This document shows positions 1 to 8,966 of a DNA stretch of 47,739 nt, one piece after another. Origin of the DNA: Nitrospiraceae bacterium (GTDB lineage Bacteria > Nitrospirota > Nitrospiria > Nitrospirales > Nitrospiraceae); contig OMJA01000058.1 of the NCBI GenBank assembly GCA_900299245.1, positions 1 to 47,739 of the forward strand. Direction: 5' to 3'. The notes below the pieces were generated by a model. That model saw only the letters and a program-made list of their open reading frames with translations. It was not told the origin of the DNA and did no database searches. The first letter of the stretch is position 1. The number at the start of each line of letters is the position of its first letter. A program made the position numbers and the translations under genes.

Positions 1-1128
1 CAGTTTGGCGCGATACCGGCGGATTTGCGGCACCGTACAGACACAGGGCCGCGACCGGTCGCCATAATATCCGCAGGGACAGGGATTCATGGCGGCGATC
101 AACATGAAGCGGGCCGGATAGCGTATGGTTCCGCTGGCTCTCGTCAGCGTCACATGCCCGTCTTCCAGCGGTTGGCGAAGCCCCTCCAGCACGGGCCGTT
201 TGAACTCGGGCGATTCATCCAGAAACAATACGCCGTTATGCGCCAGCGAGACCTCGCCCGGTTTCGGAACGGCTCCGCCTCCGACTAAACCGGCATCGGA
301 GATACTGTGATGCGGAGCCCGGAAGGGCCGCACCATCAGCAAGGGACGATCCGGCGCCAGCAGTCCCGCGACACTATGCACGCGCGTCGTCTCAATGGCT
401 TCCTCCAGTTCCATGATCGGGAGAATCGACGGGAGCCGGCGCGCCAGCATTGTTTTTCCGGATCCCGGCGGCCCCACCATCAACAGATTGTGCCCACCGG
501 CTGCGGCCACTTCCAGCGCCCGCTTCGCGTGATCCTGTCCCCGCACATCGGCATAATCGTCATCATCCGCCGGCCGGAATGATTCAAGATGGTTGAGACT
601 CGACAGACAGGGAGTGAGTGCCAGGCTTCCTTTCAGGAATTCGACGGCTTCAGGCAACGTGTGGAGCGGATAGGCATGCACTCCATCCACCAGCGCCGCT
701 TCGGTTCCATTGGCGGCGGGCAAGAGCAAGTCGTAGCCTTTGCGACAGGCTAACCCGAACGATAAAGCGCCGGTGATGGACTTGATCCGGCCGTCCAGCG
801 ACAGTTCTCCCAACAGCACCCGCCGGTCCAGTGCCTCCTGCGGAATGACTTCTTCAGCAACGAGGATCCCGATAGCAATGGCCAGGTCGAGTCCGGAACC
901 TTCTTTCTTGATCCCGGCGGGAGCGAGATTGACGGTAATGCGTTTGGCGGGAAAATGAAAACCCGTGTTCTTCAGTGCGGCACGGACGCGATCGCGGCTT
1001 TCGCGGACGGTCGCATCCGGCAACCCCACCACGGAGAATTGCGGAAGCCCGCCGGAAATATCGACTTCAACGTCGACAAGATGCGCATCCAGCCCCACGA
1101 GCGCGGCGCTCGCGACCTTGGCCAGCAT
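1..1128 (-). CDS. comM: Mg chelatase-like / YifB-ComM family AAA ATPase, C-terminus truncated by window edge
   Basis: Hand translation of the minus strand from ATG at 1128: [57 protein letters not shown]...; Walker [37 protein letters not shown]. Absent from ORF track because it runs off the edge. Confidence 0.93.
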   Translation of the reverse strand, partial: MLAKVASAALVGLDAHLVDVEVDISGGLPQFSVVGLPDATVRESRDRVRAALKNTGFHFPAKRITVNLAPAGIKKEGSGLDLAIAIGILVAEEVIPQEALDRRVLLGELSLDGRIKSITGALSFGLACRKGYDLLLPAANGTEAALVDGVHAYPLHTLPEAVEFLKGSLALTPCLSSLNHLESFRPADDDDYADVRGQDHAKRALEVAAAGGHNLLMVGPPGSGKTMLARRLPSILPIMELEEAIETTRVHSVAGLLAPDRPLLMVRPFRAPHHSISDAGLVGGGAVPKPGEVSLAHNGVLFLDESPEFKRPVLEGLRQPLEDGHVTLTRASGTIRYPARFMLIAAMNPCPCGYYGDRSRPCVCTVPQIRRYRAKL

Positions 1129-1219
1129 GGAACGTCATACCTTTCTGTGCCCGACGGACGCGGATTATAGAAATTCCACAATAGTGTTGCAAGCGAAGGA
1201 TCAGGCATGCGTCACACCG

Positions 1220-1249
1220 TTGGTTGCCTGTTATGAATCACTGTATAAT
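1220..1249 (+). promoter_or_regulatory. Putative sigma70-type promoter (TTGGTT-18 bp-TATAAT)
   Basis: TTGGTT at 1220-1225 and perfect TATAAT at 1244-1249. Confidence 0.45.
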
Positions 1250-1256
1250 GCCCCGC

Positions 1257-1907
1257 ATGCTTCGCTCACTTTGCCGTCCCCTTTCGTCGGTAGAACTCCG
1301 CGGATGCACCGGTGCTATGGTTCGTTCCGGAGCGGGTGCGCTCCTGTTCGGCCTGTGTGTCGAAACGGTTCTTGCCGGGCACGCTTGGGCCCACGCGACG
1401 CCCGGACCATTTTCGGTTCAAGTTCAACGATCCGCCAGAACCGCCTCGCCGTTCATCGGTTCGGCGATGGCCGTCCTGGCCACGTTGCAGGATGCAGGCG
1501 TGCTGCCGCCGGAAGGCACTCCGGAAGCGAATCACATCATCCGATTTGTCATTCAGTTTCAGTCGGTCTTCACGAAAAGCGAGAATGAGGAGGTCCGGAA
1601 CTTTGTCCGACGGGCATTGGCGCCCGAAGCCGGCGGCCGTGATGCAGAGGTCGCCGGAACATTCCGCACAACCGGCTGGACCGCAGACCTGTTGGAGCGG
1701 CTCTCCGATGAAGAATCGCGATACACACCGGAGCGTCTGCATCTGCTCGCGCCGGGTTTCGCGCCGTTCAATCTGTCGGTCGAGGAGTTTCACCGGTTCA
1801 TGCAGCTGGTGCGGGATGCCCGTCAGGCCTTTCGAGACCGCGGGCTTCAGTTTCGAGATATATTTTCATCACGAAGAAAGGAGATGCCCGGAGCCGGATC
1901 CAGTTAG
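1257..1907 (+). CDS. Hypothetical exported protein; start uncertain (1257 or 1317)
   Basis: ORF with hydrophobic N-terminal segment MVRSGAGALLFGLCVETVLAGHAWA; promoter-like sequence just upstream. Confidence 0.6.
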   Translation: MLRSLCRPLSSVELRGCTGAMVRSGAGALLFGLCVETVLAGHAWAHATPGPFSVQVQRSARTASPFIGSAMAVLATLQDAGVLPPEGTPEANHIIRFVIQFQSVFTKSENEEVRNFVRRALAPEAGGRDAEVAGTFRTTGWTADLLERLSDEESRYTPERLHLLAPGFAPFNLSVEEFHRFMQLVRDARQAFRDRGLQFRDIFSSRRKEMPGAGSS

Positions 1908-1959
1908 TGTCCGATGAGGTATTTCAGATGCGTCAATGCAACACACGAAGGAGGCAGTC

Positions 1960-2196
1960 ATGGCAACACGCGCGTACATCCTGATTAAGGTCAAAGCGGG
2001 CAAGACCAAGGACGTCGTTCAGGCGCTCAAGAAGATTACCGGTGTCGAGCAAGCCCATTCCTGTTTCGGTCGGCCGGATATTTTCGTCTTCATCAGCGTA
2101 CAGGATGAGCGCATGCTCTCCGACGTCGTGATTACGAAAGTGCATGCCATCGAAGGGGTCGAGGAAACCGACACCCATATCGTCGCGGATGCCTAA
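1960..2196 (+). CDS. Lrp/AsnC ligand-binding (RAM) domain protein
   Basis: MATRAYILIKVKAGKTKDVVQALKKITGVEQAHSCFGRPDIFVFI...; AAGGAGG Shine-Dalgarno upstream of 1960. Confidence 0.85.
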   Translation: MATRAYILIKVKAGKTKDVVQALKKITGVEQAHSCFGRPDIFVFISVQDERMLSDVVITKVHAIEGVEETDTHIVADA

Positions 2197-2257
2197 ACCC
2201 GGGCCTGAAACATCGGGAAGACGGGAGAGATTGCGGCGGCAGTACCAGACAGACGGC

Positions 2258-3250
2258 TTATATCTCCATCGGGAGTGTCACGGTCCTGCCGCCGTTCTCG
2301 GCTGAACGGTAACAGGCTTCGGCGATTTCCACAGCCCGGCAGCCGTCCTCCCCGGTAATCGGCATGGGACTGTTCTGCTGCAACGCATGGAGAAACTCCT
2401 GCAACGTGGTCAGCACGGTCAGGCTCTGCGGCATCGACTGTTCTTCGATGCGTGAGGCGCTGTCTGTCATGAGCAGATACCGGTTTGTCCAATCCGCTGT
2501 GAGTGTTCCGTTTGACCCGATCCATTCCGCCCGCCCTACCCGTGCAGCTTCCACCCGCGCCACCTCGATCTTGCAGTCGATTCCACTCATCGTCCGGAGA
2601 TGGATCGTCGCGGATGTCTCCGGATGCTCCGGCGGCAGTCGATCCAGGAGGCATTCCACGGTGTGAATGTCCTCTCCGGAGAGCACGCGGACAAGATCCA
2701 GCAGATGCACGCCGAACTCCAGAAGCGCGCCCCGCCGCCCGTACCCGTCGGCATGGTCCGCGCTCCGTCCCTTCGTCTCGATCCGGCTTGTCAGCTCCAG
2801 CCGCCGAACCTCGCCGATTCGTGGACGGGATGCCTGCAGGGCTCGGATCGTTTCGTCGTACCGGAGAGTGTGGGCCGTCATCAGCGGCACGCCTGCCCGT
2901 GCCGCTGCGTCGACCATCATGCGCGCGTCGCGATAATTCGTCGCCAGGGGCTTTTCAATGAGCAACGGCTTCCGCGCCTCGACCGCTGCGAAGCACAGAT
3001 CTTTATGGAGTACCGGCGGGACGACCAGAATGATGGCATCCACACGGGGATCCGCGATCAGTTGCTCAGGCCGGCCGTACAGCTCGACGCCCTCACTTCC
3101 GGGAATATCCAGTTCACGATCCGGATGCTGCCGGCAGACCGCGCGTAATCGGGCATTCGCAATGTCCTGAATCACGTGGCGGGCATAGCGGATGCCGTGA
3201 CGCCCGGCTCCGATGAGGCCCAACCCGATCTCAGACGATGCCATACACAC
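2258..3250 (-). CDS. Gfo/Idh/MocA family oxidoreductase
   Basis: N-terminal GLIGAGRHG dinucleotide-binding motif and EKPLATN motif. Confidence 0.88.
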   Translation of the reverse strand: MCMASSEIGLGLIGAGRHGIRYARHVIQDIANARLRAVCRQHPDRELDIPGSEGVELYGRPEQLIADPRVDAIILVVPPVLHKDLCFAAVEARKPLLIEKPLATNYRDARMMVDAAARAGVPLMTAHTLRYDETIRALQASRPRIGEVRRLELTSRIETKGRSADHADGYGRRGALLEFGVHLLDLVRVLSGEDIHTVECLLDRLPPEHPETSATIHLRTMSGIDCKIEVARVEAARVGRAEWIGSNGTLTADWTNRYLLMTDSASRIEEQSMPQSLTVLTTLQEFLHALQQNSPMPITGEDGCRAVEIAEACYRSAENGGRTVTLPMEI

Positions 3251-3398
3251 TCCTCTTGCACGGCACTGTAGACAGGAAGTCCCCGCGGGTCAATGAGACG
3301 GGGCCCGCCGCTCCGTTGACATTCCCGCAAACGGTTCCCTATAGTCTGGTCACCGGTCGTTTTGAGACCGGCTGTCTGAAATACGCGCCGGGAAAGGG

Positions 3399-4217
3399 TT
3401 GAGCAGCATGACCACGACAACCGCCACGCATAAGGCCCCGTTTTCCTTGGATCAGATCGGGACAGGAATCGCCCGGTTCCCGAGCGGTGTGCCCATTCCG
3501 ACCCATAGCGATGCCATGGTCGATCCCTATATCAAGACACGCCAGCCGAAAGAAGTGCAGGTCGAGACTATTCTGTTCTGGCCTCAGACAAAGGCCCTCT
3601 ACCCGAGTCTCGTTCTGCTGCACGATCGCTGGGGCCTGACCGGGCAAATCAAAGACCTCGGTGCCCGTCTGGCCTGTGAAGGGTATGTCGTCATTATTCC
3701 CAACCTGTATGGACGGATTGGCGGCATGGTCACCGCCAACGATGAAGTCGGCGCCGCGTTGATGGCCAAAATCGACGACTCGCTGGCGATTCGGGACATC
3801 AACTCCTGTTGCGAATATCTCAATACAAAAGATTTCACCAAACGGAATATTCACGGCGTCGTCGGGTATGGCATGGGAGCCTCGCTGGCGCTCCGGTTTG
3901 CCGCTCAGCGGAAGCGGTTGCGCGCGACCGTGGCCTACTACGGGAAGATGTTTCAGCCCCGGGAACTGATGAAAGACGTGATGGCCCCGATTCTCTATCA
4001 TCAAGCCGGACGGGATACCTGGGCGACCGCAGACGATGCCGAGCAGTTGCGCGCCGCCGCCGCTGAATACGGCAAGAAGGTCGAAGTGGTCACCTATCCC
4101 GATGCGCCGCATGCTTTCTGCAACGACATGAAAACCGACTCCTATCGCCCGGATCTCACCGCCCAGGCTTGGGAGCGATCGGCGGTGTTTCTTAAATCCT
4201 GCTTTCAAGGAACCTGA
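3399..4217 (+). CDS. Dienelactone hydrolase family protein
   Basis: alpha/beta hydrolase pattern: LHDRWGLTGQIKDLGARLACEGY, AGRDTWATADDAEQL, YPDAPHAF; nucleophile elbow reads GYGMG. Confidence 0.85.
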   Translation: MSSMTTTTATHKAPFSLDQIGTGIARFPSGVPIPTHSDAMVDPYIKTRQPKEVQVETILFWPQTKALYPSLVLLHDRWGLTGQIKDLGARLACEGYVVIIPNLYGRIGGMVTANDEVGAALMAKIDDSLAIRDINSCCEYLNTKDFTKRNIHGVVGYGMGASLALRFAAQRKRLRATVAYYGKMFQPRELMKDVMAPILYHQAGRDTWATADDAEQLRAAAAEYGKKVEVVTYPDAPHAFCNDMKTDSYRPDLTAQAWERSAVFLKSCFQGT

Positions 4218-4260
4218 TTTGTATCACCGCCGGCAGATTCTCCACCCATTTTTCTGAACT

Positions 4261-5193
4261 ATGCGCTTTTCAACACGTCTGACTGTCGCCGTCATTGCTC
4301 TCCTGAATGTGATTCCGGTTTCCGGCCATTCTGCGGGCCTTTCATCCGCCGGCGCAGCGGAGTCCCAGACGGGACCTGTTGATTTCGCCCCTGTATTACA
4401 GAAACACGGGGAGCAACTCGGCGCAGTGGCCGGCGATGCCCAGGCCGTGGGGTTGTTCGTCGCCCATATCGGTCCCGCGCTGGGATTGCACGACGTCGCC
4501 AGCACGCTGGCAGCCAAAAACATTCCCGCAAAAGTCTCCAAAGAACTGGGCATCCAGGAACTGACGGTATCGGCCCAGCGGCTGGTGGCTGCATTGTCCG
4601 CGTGGCAGGCGGCCGATCGTGTTCTCCATTCCCTGAGCGAGCCGGGGAGTCCGGTCGCCGCTCCTCCGGCAACATCGGTGACCTGGATCCAGACATCGGT
4701 GCCGCTCCCTGCTCTCGCTCACATGACGAAAGAGCTGACGCAACCGGCTGAGTCAAAGCCTGATGCCGCCGTAATCGATCGCGTGCCGCTTGCCCTGTCC
4801 GCCGGACGTCTTGCGCTCGACGCCCAACAGCGGGCAATCGCGGAATGGTGGCAACTCAAGAGCTGGAGAGACCGGGTACGCACGGTGCGCGGACGCAACA
4901 AGGTCTGCGGAACTTGGCAATGGATCATCCACAATCATCAGCAACACCATCAGGAACAGAAGCTCTCGTTACTTTTCCCTCCGCCTGGGCCTGAGTATCC
5001 CCTGCCCCCCGGTCTGGTCGAAACTGTTGTGCTTGGAGAAAACGTGTATCTCCGATGGGAAAGCAACGGCCAGGTCCAGGAAGACAGCCTGCAATTCACC
5101 AAGGAAGGGAGAGGCCTGGAAGGCACCTTCGTGAACTCTCAAGGCGGATGGGGATCGATCAGCGGCAAACGGACCAGCGACTGCAAGCCGTAA
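4261..5193 (+). CDS. Hypothetical protein with signal-peptide-like N-terminus
   Basis: 310-aa ORF, MRFSTRLTVAVIALLNVIPVSGHSAG. Confidence 0.65.
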   Translation: MRFSTRLTVAVIALLNVIPVSGHSAGLSSAGAAESQTGPVDFAPVLQKHGEQLGAVAGDAQAVGLFVAHIGPALGLHDVASTLAAKNIPAKVSKELGIQELTVSAQRLVAALSAWQAADRVLHSLSEPGSPVAAPPATSVTWIQTSVPLPALAHMTKELTQPAESKPDAAVIDRVPLALSAGRLALDAQQRAIAEWWQLKSWRDRVRTVRGRNKVCGTWQWIIHNHQQHHQEQKLSLLFPPPGPEYPLPPGLVETVVLGENVYLRWESNGQVQEDSLQFTKEGRGLEGTFVNSQGGWGSISGKRTSDCKP

Positions 5194-5209
5194 TCAGCCG
5201 GCCGGGTAT

Positions 5210-5614
5210 TTATTCGACTCCACGTGAGACCGTCTCCCGCCAGATCGACCAGCCGAACAGAATCCAGCCTGCGATAAACGCCAGGCCTCCGACCGGCGTG
5301 ACAGCCCCGAGCCAGCGGATTCCGAGCAGCGAAACCCCATAAAGACTCCCGCAAAACAAGAGCACCCCGGCGGCGAAACACCAGCCGGCCCGCGCCGTTT
5401 GGGGACGGTCGAAAATCCGGCCGGCCAATCCCGCCGCGATGATCCCCAATGCGTGATACATCTGATACCGGGCGGCGGTCTCAAAGACCGTCAGCATCGG
5501 TGGGTCCAATACGGACTTCAGCATATGAGCGCCGAACGCGCCCGCTGCCACGGCCAGCGAAGCCAACAGGCATCCGATTCCGATGAGCATTTGGCAGGAT
5601 CTGCGTGACTGCAT
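5210..5614 (-). CDS. DUF423 (YgdD-like) small membrane protein
   Basis: From Met at 5614: MQSRRSCQMLIGIGCLLASLAVAAGAFGAHMLKSVLDPPMLTVFETAARYQMYHALGIIAAGL; AFGAH and A-RYQMYHALG are family hallmarks. Confidence 0.88.
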   Translation of the reverse strand: MQSRRSCQMLIGIGCLLASLAVAAGAFGAHMLKSVLDPPMLTVFETAARYQMYHALGIIAAGLAGRIFDRPQTARAGWCFAAGVLLFCGSLYGVSLLGIRWLGAVTPVGGLAFIAGWILFGWSIWRETVSRGVE

Positions 5615-5689
5615 TGAGGTCTCGCGGTATGGTGTGTGGCAGACAGACGCCGTTCGAGCCCATTCTAGCAGACTCCCAGGTGTTGCAAC

Positions 5690-6250
5690 ATGCCGATTGA
5701 ATGTCCGCGTTGCCTCCAGATGAACGCCGATTCGTCGTTGTCGTGTGATTGCGGGCACGACCTCACGACCATCGTTCGCCGCCGTTTGACTCAGCGCCCT
5801 GACGCGCCGAAAACCAGGCCGGTCGGAAATCATGCGCTCGAAAAACCGTTGACCTACTGGCAGTTTTCGATCGGTGTGGCGATTGTGGGGTTGCTGCTCA
5901 TGACGGGCGAGGGACTGAGGCTCAAGCTGGACCTGGGATCCCGCGCGACCTCCCGTCTGATCGTCGATAGTATGCTGATCGGGCTCACCGATTTGGCCGG
6001 GGCTTTGGCAGTGGGAGCGTTGGCGTGGATGATCGTCTGGGTAGCGCTCTCGTATGATGAAGGCCGTTTTCGGCCCTGTCCGAAGCGCACGACTCTGGGC
6101 GCCACTATCAGCGCAGCGTTACTCATCTTCCTCGGCCGTTTGACACCGCCGGACGTCATCGGCCACTATTTTGTTCAGGGCCTCCTGTTTCTCGCCGTCG
6201 GCATTCCGGCATACCTGGCCGGGTCACGCCATTGGCTGGGAAAGTGGTAA
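5690..6250 (+). CDS. Hypothetical membrane protein with N-terminal zinc-ribbon
   Basis: CPRCLQMN...CDCGHDL followed by four hydrophobic segments. Confidence 0.7.
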   Translation: MPIECPRCLQMNADSSLSCDCGHDLTTIVRRRLTQRPDAPKTRPVGNHALEKPLTYWQFSIGVAIVGLLLMTGEGLRLKLDLGSRATSRLIVDSMLIGLTDLAGALAVGALAWMIVWVALSYDEGRFRPCPKRTTLGATISAALLIFLGRLTPPDVIGHYFVQGLLFLAVGIPAYLAGSRHWLGKW

Positions 6251-6311
6251 CCGCGTTCTATAGAATGTTCTCCGGCTGCCGCCTGATCCCGTCTTCCGGT
6301 TTCGCAATCGC

Positions 6312-6692
6312 CTAGTCACAAACTCCATCGAGCATTGGATCGCAGACGAGCGCCCCGATTGTCGGCGGACGCATGTAGGCGGACGAAGGATCTTGCGAAC
6401 CGAGCACACCCTTGATAGGCGGGCCTCCCGGCATTCCCGGCAAGCCCCGTCCGGCAGAACCTAATGTGCCGGGTTTAGAGGAGCTGGGTATGGTTCCGGT
6501 CCCTTGCACCAGTGAAGGCGAGGAAACAGGCGCCGCAGATACGGTTCCGGTTCCACCGGCAGGATCAAGCCCGCTTTGCAGACTGGACGAAGAGGGATTC
6601 TGCGGATTTGCCGGTGTCGGGTTGGTTTGCGCCGGCGCAAAAGAGACGCAGACAGTCGAGATGAGCAGGGTCAACAGAACGACTCGGGGCAT
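6312..6692 (-). CDS. Hypothetical secreted Pro/Gly/Ser-rich protein
   Basis: MPRVVLLTLLISTVCVSFAPAQTNPTPANPQNP signal peptide, low-complexity body. Confidence 0.6.
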   Translation of the reverse strand: MPRVVLLTLLISTVCVSFAPAQTNPTPANPQNPSSSSLQSGLDPAGGTGTVSAAPVSSPSLVQGTGTIPSSSKPGTLGSAGRGLPGMPGGPPIKGVLGSQDPSSAYMRPPTIGALVCDPMLDGVCD

Positions 6693-6754
6693 CGAATCAT
6701 CCTTATCCAGTGCAGTTTCGCGGAATAGTCGTGCACGCGGAACTGCGGAACACA

Positions 6755-6841
6755 TGGTGCGCGAGGCGGGAATTGAACCCGCACGCCATCGCTGACCCAG
6801 GATTTTAAGTCCTGTGCGTCTGCCGATTCCGCCACTCGCGC
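6755..6841 (-). tRNA. tRNA-Leu (anticodon UAA), CCA encoded
   Basis: Minus strand GCGCGAGTGGCGGAATCGGCAGACGCACAGGACTTAAAATCCTGGGTCAGCGATGGCGTGCGGGTTCAATTCCCGCCTCGCGCACCA; 7-bp acceptor stem GCGCGAG/CTCGCGC, T-loop GTTCAATTC, long variable arm. Confidence 0.97.
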
Positions 6842-7014
6842 ATGCGGCGCAGTGTAGCGGGAAAGTCGATCGACCCGCAACACTTTCCGCTGCTCAGGAT
6901 CTCGCCGCGATCCGCTGGATGGCGTGAAGTCATGAGAACGTGCGGGCGGGGCTGAGTGGGAGTCCGAAACTCCCGCTCACCCCCGCTTCAACGGCAACTG
7001 TGTCACGAACAACG

Positions 7015-7275
7015 TTACGCCGCCTCAATCGAAGGCCGTGTCTCACGGGGCTGCGCCAACTGTTTGCCGCGATTCATTACTTCCTGGACGCCGGATTGAA
7101 TGCTGCGACCCAGCCGCGTTGCCTGCACCTGAGCCTTTTTCGCATAACGTCCGATATCCCGACGCGTTTCCGCTCCGGCTTTCGGCGCAAACAGAATTCC
7201 CAGTCCGGCTCCGATCACGGCTCCACCCGCGATCATCGCGGCCACCTTGGCTGCCTGCTTTCCCTGTTCCGACAT
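7015..7275 (-). CDS. YtxH domain-containing protein
   Basis: MSEQGKQAAKVAAMIAGGAVIGAGLGILFAPKAGAETRRDI. Confidence 0.85.
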   Translation of the reverse strand: MSEQGKQAAKVAAMIAGGAVIGAGLGILFAPKAGAETRRDIGRYAKKAQVQATRLGRSIQSGVQEVMNRGKQLAQPRETRPSIEAA

Positions 7276-7623
7276 CGCATGCCTCCCGGTTATGGTGACG
7301 ATTTGCGGAGGGTCTGTTGTCTGCCCTCCTGGAGACGGAGTACAGCAGATACTGTGCCAGGTCATTTTCCGGTGAATTTCGCATGAATCTCTTCTCACGG
7401 CTCTACGATGCTTAGGACCGTCTCATGAACGGTGCCGTTTTCTCTACAGTCGGTCACACACTCGTTTCACAAATCTCACACATTCGGAACGAATCCTGAA
7501 ACGCGGCACCAGGAGTGGTTTTGCAACTGTGATGCGCAGTCCAGCCATGGTGTGATCGGCTTGCTTTGATGAGGCGGCTTCCCTATGATCCCGATCATCA
7601 GATCATTAGGTCTTGGAGGTTCC

Positions 7624-8451
7624 ATGGGTTCGTTCGCGTCGCTCCCCTATCCCCACATCAATCCGGTCTTTCTTGAAATCGGTCCGCTTCAGTTCCGTTG
7701 GTATGGCCTGATGTATCTGATTGGCCTGACGGCTGCCTATTTCTTGATCCGCCGCAGGGTCGCCGAGCAGCACATTCCGCTCACACCCGATCAAATTTAC
7801 GACATGGTCGTGTTCGCGGCATTCGGCGTTTTTCTGGGCGGCCGCATCGGCTATACGCTGTTCTATAACTTTTCGTATTACGCGCAGAATCCTCTGAAGA
7901 TTTTCGCCGTCTGGGAAGGCGGCATGTCCTTCCATGGCGGTCTCATCGGCACGATCGTCGCGCTGGTCTGGTTCAGTAAGCGGCAGGGATTGCCTGTCTA
8001 CACCATCGCGGATCTGGCTGCCGCAGTGACGCCGATCGGACTGGGGTTCGGCCGGCTCGGCAACTTCATCAACGGGGAGCTGTATGGACGCGCCACCGAT
8101 GTAGAGTGGTGCATGGTCTTCCCGGCGGGAGGGTCGGCGTGCCGCCATCCCTCCCAACTCTATGAAGCCGGGCTCGAAGGTATTCTGCTTTTCACGATTC
8201 TCTGGGTGCTCGCGCGCACCTCCCCGCCGCCGGGGTCGCTCTGCTGGACGTTTAGCGCCGGATACGGCATCAGCCGGATGATCGTGGAATTGGTGCGGGA
8301 GCCCGATCAACACATCGGCTTTGTGCTCGGCCCGATCACGATGGGGCAACTGCTGTCCGCTCCGATGGTGATGTTAGGCCTGTTTATGCTGGTCTGGGGG
8401 TATCACAAGCGGGCTCTCGACCGGTCCCGTTCGACGATGCCTCTTCAGTAA
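7624..8451 (+). CDS. lgt: Prolipoprotein diacylglyceryl transferase
   Basis: IGPLQFRWYGLMYLIGL; GGMSFHGGLIG; GRLGNFINGELYGR; HPSQLYEAGLEG; GGAGG SD before 7624. Confidence 0.96.
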   Translation: MGSFASLPYPHINPVFLEIGPLQFRWYGLMYLIGLTAAYFLIRRRVAEQHIPLTPDQIYDMVVFAAFGVFLGGRIGYTLFYNFSYYAQNPLKIFAVWEGGMSFHGGLIGTIVALVWFSKRQGLPVYTIADLAAAVTPIGLGFGRLGNFINGELYGRATDVEWCMVFPAGGSACRHPSQLYEAGLEGILLFTILWVLARTSPPPGSLCWTFSAGYGISRMIVELVREPDQHIGFVLGPITMGQLLSAPMVMLGLFMLVWGYHKRALDRSRSTMPLQ

Positions 8452-8825
8452 GGCATTTCGTCGTCGTCCAGCCCGACATGGTGCCCCAGCTCATGCACTA
8501 ATGTGTCGGCAATTTCACGGCACATCTCCGCCTCTGTGTCGCATTGCCGGAGAATCGGTCCGCGGTAGAGGGAAATCTGCGCCGGTGCCTGGCCGCCTGT
8601 GCGGAAGAACGACTCGTCGTTCAGGGAGAGCCCCTGGTACAGACCAAGCAATTCCTCCCCTTCCTCGATGTCCAGCTCTTGCAGCACCGACGGAGGCGGC
8701 TCATCTTCTACGACCACCGCCACGACATCGAGGAGCCGGGCGTACTCGGGAGGCAGGTCCGCCATCGCCTGTTGGACGATCCTGGCAAAAGACTCCGCCG
8801 ACAGTCGGTAATGAGACTGTGTCAT
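8445..8825 (-). CDS. Metallopeptidase family protein (zincin-like, HExxH)
   Basis: FARIVQQAMADLPPEYARLLDVVAVVVEDEP...ADTLVHELGHHVGLDDDEMPY. Confidence 0.85.
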   Translation of the reverse strand: MTQSHYRLSAESFARIVQQAMADLPPEYARLLDVVAVVVEDEPPPSVLQELDIEEGEELLGLYQGLSLNDESFFRTGGQAPAQISLYRGPILRQCDTEAEMCREIADTLVHELGHHVGLDDDEMPY

Positions 8826-8966
8826 GCTTAGAATCGCCGGCCGGACGTAGGATTCAGCTCGGGGTTCTGCCGAAGATTGTGACCGGGGCAGAGTTCTCTC
8901 GGCGACAATAAATCCCGGATGGCCTGGTTCCCGCGCGCAGGGAGAAGTCGCATGATGAGTTTCCGG

